In this document: one piece after another, positions 1 to 6,192 of the stretch
Layout: the number at the start of each line of letters is the position of its first letter
Numbering within the stretch: position 1 is the first letter of the stretch
NCBI GenBank assembly: GCA_026982175.1
Contig: JALSHP010000366.1
Coordinates: forward strand, 1-8,597
From: Campylobacteraceae bacterium
Lineage (GTDB): Bacteria; Campylobacterota; Campylobacteria; Campylobacterales; Sulfurovaceae
Length of the DNA stretch: 8,597 nucleotides
Direction: 5' to 3'
Position numbers and translations under genes: made by a program
The notes under the pieces: model-generated
Seen by the model: the letters and a program-made list of their open reading frames with translations, nothing else
What the model was told of the DNA's origin: nothing
Databases searched by the model: none

Positions 1-501
1 TATCTCTACCCCAAAGAGCATCTCATTTTGATTTTTAAAGAGTAAATCTGTACCAAAGGGAACTTCTTGATTTAGAAGAGTGATGGTTTGATTTTGAATA
101 TCTATACCAGCGTTAAATTGACGCTTTTCATAAAACTCTTTTTTATTTGGTAGATATGATTTAGGAACAATTCCTAAGATTCTTCCTTCTTGAATGATGA
201 CGGCTGTGTTGTAGAGACGATTGTTATGAAGTAGAGCAAAACCAATAATCGCAACAGTGTTTATATTTTCACTTTTAAGTAATATTTCTTTTAAGCACTT
301 TTCTTGGTTCTGAAGAAGTGTTTGATTTAAAAACAAATCAGAAGCAGTATAACCTGTTAATGTAAGCTCTGGAAAGACGATAATGCTAACATCTTTTTGA
401 GATGCTTTTCTTAAGAGTTCTAAAATTTCAAGGCTGTTTTTTTGAGGATTGCCCACAACGGTTTTGTTAACGGCTGAAGCAACTCGGTGAAATCCATGCA
501 T
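1..501 (-). CDS. nadE: Glutamine-dependent NAD+ synthetase, N-terminal part (cut by window edge)
   Basis: The frame is open from an ATG at 501 to base 1, giving the first 167 residues. The protein begins MHGFHRVASAV, the typical opening of long, glutamine-dependent NAD+ synthetases. The visible part is the nitrilase-like glutaminase domain, which releases ammonia from glutamine for amidation of deamido-NAD+ by the C-terminal synthetase domain (outside the window). Two of the three catalytic residues are visible: Glu45 in FPELTLTGYT and Lys114 in VPKSYLPN. The Cys should lie just beyond the edge. FYEKRQF following the Lys is also typical of the family. The start is supported by AAGGAC (507-512) five bases upstream. 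The family usually has about 550-680 residues, so roughly 400-500 are missing. This is the final step of NAD synthesis, in the cytoplasm. An unrelated nitrilase-family amidase is possible but less likely given the MHGF start. Confidence 0.88.
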   Translation of the reverse strand, partial: MHGFHRVASAVNKTVVGNPQKNSLEILELLRKASQKDVSIIVFPELTLTGYTASDLFLNQTLLQNQEKCLKEILLKSENINTVAIIGFALLHNNRLYNTAVIIQEGRILGIVPKSYLPNKKEFYEKRQFNAGIDIQNQTITLLNQEVPFGTDLLFKNQNEMLFGVEI

Positions 502-523
502 CAATTGTCCTTATATCAATCTG

Positions 524-531
524 ATAATATA
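524..531 (-). promoter_or_regulatory. Possible -10 element for nadE
   Basis: On the minus strand this reads TATATTAT, about 23-30 bases before the nadE ATG. That would give a leader of about 17 bases containing the ribosome binding site. There is no TG extension and no convincing -35, so nadE could instead be co-transcribed with the upstream gene, which ends 51 bases away. An imperfect inverted repeat (TTATATCA near 511 against TGATAATATAA ending at 532) overlaps it. Confidence 0.3.
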
Positions 532-552
532 AAGGACATTGTAACTAAAATT

Positions 553-939
553 CTATTGAAGATAAAAAGTTTTGTTGAGGTATTTAATTTCTTTAGAGGA
601 GAGTATCTCTATTTTGTCCCAGAGTAGATTAGTATAAAGCTTGTCTTTTTTGATAGTAAACTTTCCACTTTTATGAAATGCTTTTCCCCAAGATTGCTTC
701 TCTTTTAAAATTTTTAAAAGTTTTGATGAAGTTAGTTCGGAAGAAGTTAGTTTATCCGTTTTATTAGTAAAGAGGTAGTAGTACTCATTTTTTTTAGTTA
801 AAAGTAAGAAATGGTAAGAATCTCCAATTCTATCGCTTCTATAGATTTTATTAAATGAAGGTTTTACTCCATCTATTTCATCTGCCTGTAGCCCAAACGT
901 TGAGAATAGTATCATTAGTAGTAGTAATAATTTTTTCAT
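553..939 (-). CDS. Small secreted protein of unknown function
   Basis: This encodes 128 residues and I do not recognise the family. Residues 1-19 look like a Sec signal peptide: MKK, a leucine-rich core, then a likely signal peptidase I site after GLQA (A19|D20). The mature protein of about 109 residues is lysine- and tyrosine-rich, with many alternating hydrophobic/charged stretches that suggest beta strands. It has no cysteine, no lipobox and no second membrane segment, so it is probably periplasmic. Residues 64-72 carry a short duplication (LTSSE/LTSS) encoded by a 15-base direct repeat. The gene lies between nadE (51 bases downstream) and the c-di-GMP signalling gene (171 bases upstream), with no functional hint from either. 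The start at 939 keeps the signal peptide intact but has no properly spaced ribosome binding site: GAAG ends one base before the ATG. Confidence 0.75.
   Translation of the reverse strand: MKKLLLLLMILFSTFGLQADEIDGVKPSFNKIYRSDRIGDSYHFLLLTKKNEYYYLFTNKTDKLTSSELTSSKLLKILKEKQSWGKAFHKSGKFTIKKDKLYTNLLWDKIEILSSKEIKYLNKTFYLQ
728..757 (+). repeat. Two tandem 15-base units inside the small secreted protein gene
   Basis: GAAGTTAGTT occurs at 728-737 and again at 743-752, a period of 15 bases that keeps the reading frame. It encodes the repeated LTSSE/LTSS on the minus strand. It is a small local duplication, too short to be a mobile or regulatory repeat. Confidence 0.6.
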
Positions 940-945
940 ACTTCG

Positions 946-954
946 AGTATAACA
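946..954 (-). promoter_or_regulatory. Extended -10 promoter element directly before the small secreted protein gene
   Basis: On the minus strand the sequence is TGT-TATACT, a TGn extension plus a hexamer one base from TATAAT. Six bases separate the hexamer from the ATG at 939, so the usual start point would fall on or next to the A of the ATG. This predicts a leaderless or near-leaderless mRNA and fits the absence of a usable ribosome binding site. A competing TATAAT at 981-986 (minus) lies in T-rich DNA and would give a leader of about 35 bases. Confidence 0.4.
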
Positions 955-1110
955 TGATATTTAAAGTAAATTCCCTAAAAATTATATAAAAATTAAAAAA
1001 ATAATAAATATTTATGATTAAGCTATTATTTATAGTTGTCTAATGTTTTTTATTATCTTAATTTTATATGTATTAAAACAGTTAATAATATTTTTTATAA
1101 AATTGATATT

Positions 1111-3915
1111 TTACATCACATTTGGGGTGGCTTCACTAAAGTAAAAACCTTGTGAATAGTCAGCACCTAGTTTTTTTACCATCTCATAGACCGCTTCATT
1201 ATGAACATACTCTGTAATGGTTTTCTTACCCAGTTTTTTAGAGAATGAGATAATGGCTTCGGTAATAATCTCTGCACTTTTATCAGTTGTTATGTTTTTA
1301 ATAAGGCTTCCATCTATTTTAATGAAGTCGGCATTGATGTTAATAATATGCTCAAAGTTGGCATAGCCTGAACCAAAATCATCAATGGCAATTCTCACAC
1401 CATACTTTTTAACTTTTTCAATAAAGTTATTAATAATACTATAGTCAGAAACCTCTTCGGACTCTGTAATCTCAAAAATAAGATTATTTGAATTTGGATA
1501 ATCTTTTAATTTTTGATAAATAAAAGTTGTAATCTCTTCAGATAAAATATCTTCAATGGTCAGATTAATAGAAAATTCTATGTTTTGATGATGTTCAAAC
1601 TCTTTGAGTGCTTTGCTAATAACTATCTTTGTAATTTGAGGATAGAGTTTTACTTTTTGTGCTATCTCTAAAAAGATAAATGTTGAGACAGGTATGCCCT
1701 CATAGTCTAACATTCTAACAAGTGTTTCATATTTAGTGGTTTTCCCTGTTTTATTGTCAATAATGGGCTGATAATAGGTAGCAATTCTATCATCTTTTAT
1801 TGCCTCCTTTATTCTTTTTATCCACTCAATATTTTTAGCATAATCTTGACTTTGACGCATATTATGCTCAAAAATTAAAAATTTCTTTTGACTCTTTTGT
1901 GCCTTTTTTCGTGCTATATCAGCATAGAGAATGAGATTTTGATAGTTATCACTCGCATAGTGTGTGGCAACTCCAGCACTAATAGAGATGCTAATACGAT
2001 TTTGTTGTTTTAAATGAATGGTTGAGATATTTTTTTCTATTTTTTTAAAAAGTTGGTTGAAAAAACTCTGAATATTTTGGTGGGAGATGTTGTTCTCTTC
2101 AAAAAGAAGGATAAACTTATCGGCTTGAAGGTTGTAGAGTTGAAATGTTTCAATGGCTTGTAGTTCTTTTAAAGTTTTAGAGAAATGGATTAAGATGGAG
2201 TCTCCAATTTCTGAACCATAAAAATCATTAAACCCTGAAAAATCATCAATATTGATATAGAAGAGAATTGGATTAATGGCAACGGACAAGTCTACTAAGA
2301 GTTGGTTTCTATTGTCTAAGCCTGTTAAGAGGTCAGTACGTTGCTTCTTAATCTCCTCTTTACTCTTCTCTAGTTCAGTAATATCATGTCGTACAGCAAC
2401 ATACTCTAAGATATTATTGTCAGAGTCTAAAATGGGTAATATGGTTGCATTCACTGTATAGGCAGTGCCATCTTTATGTTTGTTTTTAAGTGTCCCTTTC
2501 CAAATCTTTTTAGCTTCAATGGTCTCCCACATATCTTTAAAAAGAGTAACACTATTATCTTGATGGCGAATAATATTATGAGAACGCCCTAAAAGCTCTT
2601 CTTCTGTATAGCCAGAGACATCACAAAACATCTTATTGACATAGGTAATCACCCCTTTGGTGTCAGTTTTAGAGACAATACTTGACGTGTCTATGGCTGT
2701 TTTATATCCATTTAAAAAAGAGATGTTTTCACTTAACTTCTCACTCATAATATTAAAAGCAATTAAGGCATCACCAATTTCATCATGTTTATCAATCTTA
2801 AGTTTTATTTTGGTTTGACCCTCGGTAATCATCTCTGAAGCTGTTTGCAATTTTTTTAAGTTACCTGTGATGGATTGGTAAAAAGCAAGGAAGATATAAA
2901 AGGCAATAAGTACAATAATTAAAAATAAAATAATTAAATAAGTTAGTTGTCTTTTTGCCTTAGCCATTAGTTCATGGATAGTATCTTGATAAGTTTGGCT
3001 AAACATACTGTAAAGCTCTTCTTGTGCATGAATACTATCTGTAGTTTTTTTAAGAAAGAAAGGCTCTTTTAAAGATTTTTTTTCTTTATTAACAATACTG
3101 GTTTTAATAATATGAAGTAGCTTTTTAATGCTATAGGTAACATTTGTCACCTGTTCTTCGAGTGCGGGGTAGTTATTGAGGTTTGAGATTAAATGATTGT
3201 TTTTTAAAACTTCTCTTAGTGTTTTTAAGTCCAATACGGTGTTGTGCAAAACAAGTTCTTGTTTTTCTAGCTCTTGGCTTGAGTCAAAATGAGACAATGC
3301 TATGTCACCAAGTTGTTTCGTAAACTCGTTAAGTAGGGGTAGTTTGACTTTGAGCATAGAGGCTAAATAGTTAATACGTAAATCTTTACTTGAAGCAAAA
3401 GTGGTATGGTTGGAAATGGTTTTGATACTACTTAAGAGCTTTGTAATAATTTGACCATGTGTTTTAAAAACAGAATTGACAGAGGTGACTTTATCAAATT
3501 TTTCCTCTTTTATAATCTCAAATAGTGCGATGGCTTTGGCAAAATTTTGATTAGAGCTTAAGCGTTTTAACTGCTTTTCATCAAAATTCATGATATTGAT
3601 TTTCTGATTATAAAAACTCTCTTCATTCTCTCTTAAGCGTTCTATGGTTTTAGATTGGCGTTGATCTAAAAGCTCTAATGAAAGTGTACGATGCGTTTGT
3701 ACGGTTTTAATTAAAGCATTTATTATCTCAATATATTGTAATCCAACAAGTTGCTTTTCATATCGATTATTTTTATGCAGATAATCTGTAAAAAGTGTTC
3801 GTGAGGGAAGTAGTAGTAGAAAAAAAAGTAGAGAGATGGAGGCAATGATTTTTGTCTTAAAGGAGAGCTTGGACATAATATATAGAGCAGGTTGTAAAAG
3901 CATATTAAAAAACAT
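1111..3915 (-). CDS. Membrane-bound HAMP-PAS-GGDEF-EAL protein, probable c-di-GMP phosphodiesterase
   Basis: The protein has 934 residues. In order it shows membrane helix 1 (about 22-40), a mostly helical periplasmic region (about 41-323), membrane helix 2 (about 324-346), a HAMP linker (about 347-400), a PAS domain (about 405-515), a GGDEF domain (about 524-685) and an EAL domain (about 700-930). The GGDEF domain keeps DLLTGLDNR (528-536) and IDDF (556-559), but the signature is QADKF (597-601) and no RxxD inhibitory site is visible, so cyclase activity is unlikely. The EAL domain has ETL (730-732), Asn784, FEITES (814-819), Asp845-Asp846, Lys866, Glu902 and Gln922. These match the metal- and substrate-binding set of active phosphodiesterases, so it probably hydrolyses c-di-GMP in response to a periplasmic or redox/ligand signal. 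The start at 3915 is supported by AAGGAGAT (3921-3928) five bases upstream. No GC-rich terminator is visible in the AT-rich 940-1110 spacer. The ligand is unknown. Confidence 0.93.
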   Translation of the reverse strand: MFFNMLLQPALYIMSKLSFKTKIIASISLLFFLLLLPSRTLFTDYLHKNNRYEKQLVGLQYIEIINALIKTVQTHRTLSLELLDQRQSKTIERLRENEESFYNQKINIMNFDEKQLKRLSSNQNFAKAIALFEIIKEEKFDKVTSVNSVFKTHGQIITKLLSSIKTISNHTTFASSKDLRINYLASMLKVKLPLLNEFTKQLGDIALSHFDSSQELEKQELVLHNTVLDLKTLREVLKNNHLISNLNNYPALEEQVTNVTYSIKKLLHIIKTSIVNKEKKSLKEPFFLKKTTDSIHAQEELYSMFSQTYQDTIHELMAKAKRQLTYLIILFLIIVLIAFYIFLAFYQSITGNLKKLQTASEMITEGQTKIKLKIDKHDEIGDALIAFNIMSEKLSENISFLNGYKTAIDTSSIVSKTDTKGVITYVNKMFCDVSGYTEEELLGRSHNIIRHQDNSVTLFKDMWETIEAKKIWKGTLKNKHKDGTAYTVNATILPILDSDNNILEYVAVRHDITELEKSKEEIKKQRTDLLTGLDNRNQLLVDLSVAINPILFYINIDDFSGFNDFYGSEIGDSILIHFSKTLKELQAIETFQLYNLQADKFILLFEENNISHQNIQSFFNQLFKKIEKNISTIHLKQQNRISISISAGVATHYASDNYQNLILYADIARKKAQKSQKKFLIFEHNMRQSQDYAKNIEWIKRIKEAIKDDRIATYYQPIIDNKTGKTTKYETLVRMLDYEGIPVSTFIFLEIAQKVKLYPQITKIVISKALKEFEHHQNIEFSINLTIEDILSEEITTFIYQKLKDYPNSNNLIFEITESEEVSDYSIINNFIEKVKKYGVRIAIDDFGSGYANFEHIININADFIKIDGSLIKNITTDKSAEIITEAIISFSKKLGKKTITEYVHNEAVYEMVKKLGADYSQGFYFSEATPNVM

Positions 3916-3943
3916 AAAAAATCTCCTTAAGCATTAGAAGAAT

Positions 3944-3952
3944 ATTATAGCA
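3944..3952 (-). promoter_or_regulatory. Extended -10 promoter for the GGDEF/EAL gene
   Basis: On the minus strand this reads TGC-TATAAT, a perfect extended -10, preceded by strongly T-rich DNA (about 3953-4009) and lacking a clear -35, as is usual for sigma-70 promoters in Campylobacterota. Transcription would start near 3937, giving a leader of about 22 bases that contains the strong ribosome binding site. The gene is thus likely transcribed separately from the upstream cyclophilin gene, which has its own terminator. Confidence 0.7.
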
Positions 3953-4009
3953 TATAAAAAAATAAAAAATAATATAAATTTTATATTTAGATAAAATATT
4001 TAAAAATTT

Positions 4010-4040
4010 AAATGCACACTTTAGATAAATGTGTGCATTT
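4010..4040 (-). terminator. Intrinsic terminator of the cyclophilin gene
   Basis: AAATGCACAC (4010-4019) and GTGTGCATTT (4031-4040) form a perfect 10-bp stem with an 11-base loop. The stem begins 13 bases beyond the cyclophilin stop. In the leftward direction it is followed by an A/T-rich tail with several T runs (about 3995-4009). No rightward gene ends here, so it serves the minus strand. Confidence 0.75.
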
Positions 4041-4053
4041 TGACATTAAATGT

Positions 4054-4563
4054 TTATTTACTCGCCACAACTTCTACGGAAATAATATCATCTTCTTGTC
4101 GAATACTGTCAAGAACAGCAAAACTTTCACTATCATCAAGCTCAATTGCTCCAAATACAGTGTGAACACCATCTAAGTGAGGCGTTGGTACAAAAGTAAT
4201 GAAAAATTGGCTTCCACCTGTGTTTGGTCCTGCGTGTGCCATGGAAAGTGTTCCTCTTCGGTGTGCTTCATGACTTGTGTCTGTTTCACAATCAATTGAC
4301 CAACCTGGTCCACCTGTTCCTGGCATACCTGAAGCACCTTCAGCGGTGTTTGGACAACCACCTTGTGCCATAAAACCGTCAATTACTCTGTGAAATTTCA
4401 GACCATTGTAAAAACCTGTTTCAGCAAGGTGGGCAAGGTTTGCTACTGTATTGGGTGCATCTTGTGTGTAAAGCTTAATCCAAATTGTCCCTTTTGAGGT
4501 ATTGAATTTCGCGTAGTTATAAGTGTCCATAACATCTTGAGCTATATCATATCTTTTTGACAT
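4054..4563 (-). CDS. ppiB: Cyclophilin-type peptidyl-prolyl cis-trans isomerase, cytoplasmic
   Basis: This 169-residue cyclophilin catalyses cis-trans isomerisation of Xaa-Pro bonds during protein folding. Core motifs are FHRVIDGFMAQGG with catalytic Arg59 plus Phe64, Met65 and Gln67, then AGPNTGGSQFFITF (111-124) and HLDGVHTVFG (129-138). The position of the cyclosporin-contact Trp of human CypA is His129, as in many bacterial members that bind the drug poorly. There is no signal peptide; about 20 residues precede the first strand. I place the start at 4563 (MSKRYD), not at the in-frame ATG at 4605. AAGGAT (4568-4573) sits four bases before 4563, and the TATAAT promoter element (4595-4600) lies between the two ATGs, so the longer form would start upstream of the transcript. 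The symbol is by analogy with cytoplasmic E. coli PpiB. The gene is divergent from pyrF. Confidence 0.93.
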   Translation of the reverse strand: MSKRYDIAQDVMDTYNYAKFNTSKGTIWIKLYTQDAPNTVANLAHLAETGFYNGLKFHRVIDGFMAQGGCPNTAEGASGMPGTGGPGWSIDCETDTSHEAHRRGTLSMAHAGPNTGGSQFFITFVPTPHLDGVHTVFGAIELDDSESFAVLDSIRQEDDIISVEVVASK

Positions 4564-4587
4564 GTTAATCCTTCTTTTTTGTAATTT

Positions 4588-4596
4588 TGGTAGAAT
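4588..4596 (+). promoter_or_regulatory. Extended -10 promoter for pyrF-mogA operon
   Basis: TGG-TAGAAT is a TGn-extended -10 hexamer one base from consensus, preceded by a T run (4574-4580). The start would be near 4603, giving a leader of about 24 bases before the pyrF ATG with GAGAG-type ribosome binding sequence at about 4614-4620. The last two bases of the hexamer are shared with the leftward -10 at 4595-4600. Confidence 0.6.
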
Positions 4597-4600
4597 TATA
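4595..4600 (-). promoter_or_regulatory. -10 promoter element for the cyclophilin gene
   Basis: On the minus strand this is a perfect TATAAT, with predicted start near 4588 and a leader of about 25 bases up to the ATG at 4563. It overlaps the rightward pyrF -10 by two bases, so polymerase cannot occupy both at once. Confidence 0.65.
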
Positions 4601-4626
4601 GCCATTTTATTTAAAGAGAGAATTAC

Positions 4627-5316
4627 ATGGAATTATGTGTTGCATTAGACCTACCATCAGCCCAAGAGAACTTAGCCTTAGCCGAGTCATTAAAAGAACA
4701 TAATATTTGGATGAAAGTAGGCTTTAGGGCGTACATAAGAGATGGCAAAGCATTCATCGACGCACTCAAGAAAATTAATCCTAAGTTTAAAATATTTTTA
4801 GATTTAAAACTTTATGATATTCCTAATACTATGGCAGATGCAGCTGAAGAGATAGCTAAGCTTGGTGTTGATATGTTTAATATTCATGCTAGTGCTGGAA
4901 AAGTAGCCATGCAAACAGTCATGGAAAGATTAAGCAGCTATGAAAATCGTCCTTTGGTTTTAGCTGTTACGGCTTTGACCTCTTTTGATGAAGAGAATTT
5001 CACCCTTATATATGAAAAGGGAATTAATGAAAAAGCAGAACAGTTTGCTAAGATGAGCTATGAAAATGGTTTAGATGGGGTTGTCTGTTCAACTTTTGAG
5101 AGTCGAGCTATTAAAGAGGCAACATCCAATAGTTTTTTAACCCTTTGCCCTGCTATTCGACCCTTTGGTGAAGATGCAGGAGACCAAAAAAGAGTGGCTA
5201 CCTTAGAAGTGGCACAAGTGGAAGGGGTAAACTTTCCTGTCATTGGTCGCCCTATTTATAAGAGTGAGAATCCATTAGAGAAGCTTGAAGCTATTTTGAA
5301 TATAATTGCTGATTAG
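4627..5316 (+). CDS. pyrF: Orotidine 5'-phosphate decarboxylase
   Basis: This 229-residue enzyme converts OMP to UMP, the last step of de novo pyrimidine synthesis, in the cytoplasm. It opens with the family signature VALD. The catalytic set is complete: Lys30 in MKVG, and Asp59, Lys61 and Asp64 in DLKLYDIPNT. FNIHASAG (about 84-91) and the phosphate-binding VIGRPIY near the C terminus are also present. The usual TPGIRP is CPAIRP here, a mild variation. Length is normal for bacterial PyrF (about 225-245). It is the first gene of a rightward operon; mogA starts 18 bases after its stop. The pairing with molybdenum cofactor synthesis looks like convenience, not pathway logic. Confidence 0.97.
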   Translation: MELCVALDLPSAQENLALAESLKEHNIWMKVGFRAYIRDGKAFIDALKKINPKFKIFLDLKLYDIPNTMADAAEEIAKLGVDMFNIHASAGKVAMQTVMERLSSYENRPLVLAVTALTSFDEENFTLIYEKGINEKAEQFAKMSYENGLDGVVCSTFESRAIKEATSNSFLTLCPAIRPFGEDAGDQKRVATLEVAQVEGVNFPVIGRPIYKSENPLEKLEAILNIIAD

Positions 5317-5334
5317 ATTAAAATAGGAAAAAAT

Positions 5335-5868
5335 ATGGACAAGATAAAAATAGGGGTCGTTACTACTAGTGATAGAGCGAGTCAAGGGATTTATGAAGAC
5401 ATTTCAGGGGTGGCGATTATGGACACCATGAAAGAATACTTGCTAAATGAGTGTGAATATGAGTACCGATGTATTCCAGATGAGCAGAGCATCATAGAAA
5501 CCACGCTCATTGAACTTTCACGTGAAAAGAAGTGTGACCTCATTGTCACCACAGGGGGAACAGGACCTGCACCTAGAGATGTGACCACCGAAGCGACTGA
5601 GAATGTTTGTCAAAAATTATTACCTGGTTTTGGAGAGCAGATGAGAGCCGTTAGTTTACAGTATGTTCCCACAGCCATTTTGTCACGTCAAACGGCAGGG
5701 ATTTGTAATGGTTCACTCATCATCAATCTTCCTGGAAAACCAAAATCTATTCGTGAGTGTTTAGATGCTGTCTTTCCTGCTGTTCCTTATTGTGTTGACC
5801 TTATTGGTGGGGCATTTATGGAAGCGGATGAAAATGTGATTAAAATTTTTAGACCTAAAAACAAATAA
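5335..5868 (+). CDS. mogA: Molybdopterin adenylyltransferase
   Basis: The 177-residue protein adenylylates molybdopterin with ATP, preparing it for molybdate insertion by MoeA in molybdenum cofactor synthesis. It aligns by eye with E. coli MogA almost throughout: GVVTTSDRASQGIYED at the N terminus, IPDEQ with Asp49, TTGGTGPAPRDVTTEAT with Asp82, PGFGEQMR, VPTAILSRQTAG and NLPGKPKSIRECL. Asp49 and Asp82 fall at the same numbers as the functionally important aspartates of the E. coli enzyme. The protein is about 18 residues shorter than E. coli MogA, mostly from a missing C-terminal insertion before VPYC. AGGA (5325-5328) six bases upstream supports the ATG at 5335. Presence implies molybdo- or tungstoenzymes such as nitrate reductase or formate dehydrogenase elsewhere in the genome. 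Confidence 0.96.
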   Translation: MDKIKIGVVTTSDRASQGIYEDISGVAIMDTMKEYLLNECEYEYRCIPDEQSIIETTLIELSREKKCDLIVTTGGTGPAPRDVTTEATENVCQKLLPGFGEQMRAVSLQYVPTAILSRQTAGICNGSLIINLPGKPKSIRECLDAVFPAVPYCVDLIGGAFMEADENVIKIFRPKNK

Positions 5869-5881
5869 AAGGCAAAAAAGT

Positions 5882-6094
5882 ATGAATGTAGTAATGATAG
5901 AAGATAAACTCAAAGAGATTTACGCTGAACTTGAAAAAGAGGTGATGGAAATATTGATGGATGAGTCACTTGACCGTAAACATACTAACTTACATATGCA
6001 ACCCATAAAGAGTACCAAACAGATTTTAGAAAATGCTTTAGATAGTATTAAAATGGTTGATAAACGGGCAAAAGAAGAGTTGGCGAACGAGTAG
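5882..6094 (+). CDS. Small helical protein of unknown function
   Basis: This encodes 70 residues that I do not recognise. It lacks a signal peptide, membrane segment and cysteines. It is highly charged and looks almost entirely helical. Residues about 6-30 (EDKLKEIYAELEKEVMEI) have heptad-like spacing, a short polar stretch with DRKHTNLHMQP follows, then a second helix about 44-67. A two-helix hairpin or dimer is plausible. It starts 13 bases after mogA, so it belongs to the pyrF-mogA operon, which ends with a terminator just beyond. AAGG lies nine bases before the ATG at 5882. An in-frame ATG at 5894 (MIEDKL) is an alternative start with weaker ribosome binding sequence. Coding is supported by operon position, codon use like its neighbours and amphipathic pattern. 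Confidence 0.75.
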   Translation: MNVVMIEDKLKEIYAELEKEVMEILMDESLDRKHTNLHMQPIKSTKQILENALDSIKMVDKRAKEELANE

Positions 6095-6135
6095 CTACAT
6101 TAGTCCACAATTTTTAGTAAAAATAGTTAGAACAT

Positions 6136-6169
6136 AACCACATGTAAAGTGTGGTTTTGCTATATTTTT
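6136..6169 (+). terminator. Intrinsic terminator after the pyrF-mogA operon
   Basis: AACCACA (6136-6142) pairs perfectly with TGTGGTT (6150-6156) around a seven-base loop. It is followed by an interrupted T-rich tail (TTGCTATATTTTT, to 6169). It lies 42 bases after the stop of the 70-residue gene. The interrupted tail makes it a moderate, possibly leaky, terminator. Confidence 0.6.
6158..6166 (+). promoter_or_regulatory. Extended -10 promoter for lolA-rmuC
   Basis: TGC-TATATT is a TGn-extended -10 one base from consensus. It sits inside the T-rich tail of the preceding terminator. Transcription would start near 6173, giving a leader of about 20 bases. AAAGGA lies about ten bases before the lolA ATG, a slightly long spacing. 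Confidence 0.55.
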
Positions 6170-6192
6170 ACTAGAAAAAGGACATATCTACC

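Larger units (their letters stand above)
6115..6173. repeat. Nested inverted repeats between the mogA operon and lolA
   Basis: An 11-bp perfect inverted repeat, TAGTAAAAATA (6115-6125) and TATTTTTACTA (6163-6173), encloses the 7-bp terminator hairpin at 6136-6156. The outer arms are AT-only apart from one G/C pair, so chance is a real alternative. The right arm overlaps the predicted -10 and start region of lolA. Confidence 0.5.

Noticed and set aside
940..1110. Possible small RNA or regulatory RNA in the AT-rich spacer
   Set aside because: No stable hairpin, GC-rich stem or terminator is visible. The sequence is nearly all A/T, and apart from candidate -10 elements I see nothing in it.
2276..2461. 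Open frame on the plus strand inside the GGDEF/EAL gene
   Set aside because: It lies opposite well-conserved PAS and GGDEF coding sequence, has no recognisable protein features and no promoter or ribosome binding site. It is a shadow.
3067..3085. Runs of eight A or T in the GGDEF/EAL gene (about 3075 and 3820) as phase-variation tracts
   Set aside because: Runs of this length are expected by chance in such AT-rich DNA. Known phase-variable tracts in this phylum are mostly G/C runs, and the frame is intact.
4564..4605. N-terminal extension of the cyclophilin to an ATG at 4605
   Set aside because: The TATAAT promoter element (4595-4600) lies inside the proposed extension, and a well-spaced AAGGAT sits directly before the ATG at 4563.
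4627..6094. pyrF, mogA and the 70-residue gene as a novel pathway
   Set aside because: The two known enzymes act in unrelated pathways and look standard. Close spacing alone does not show a shared function.
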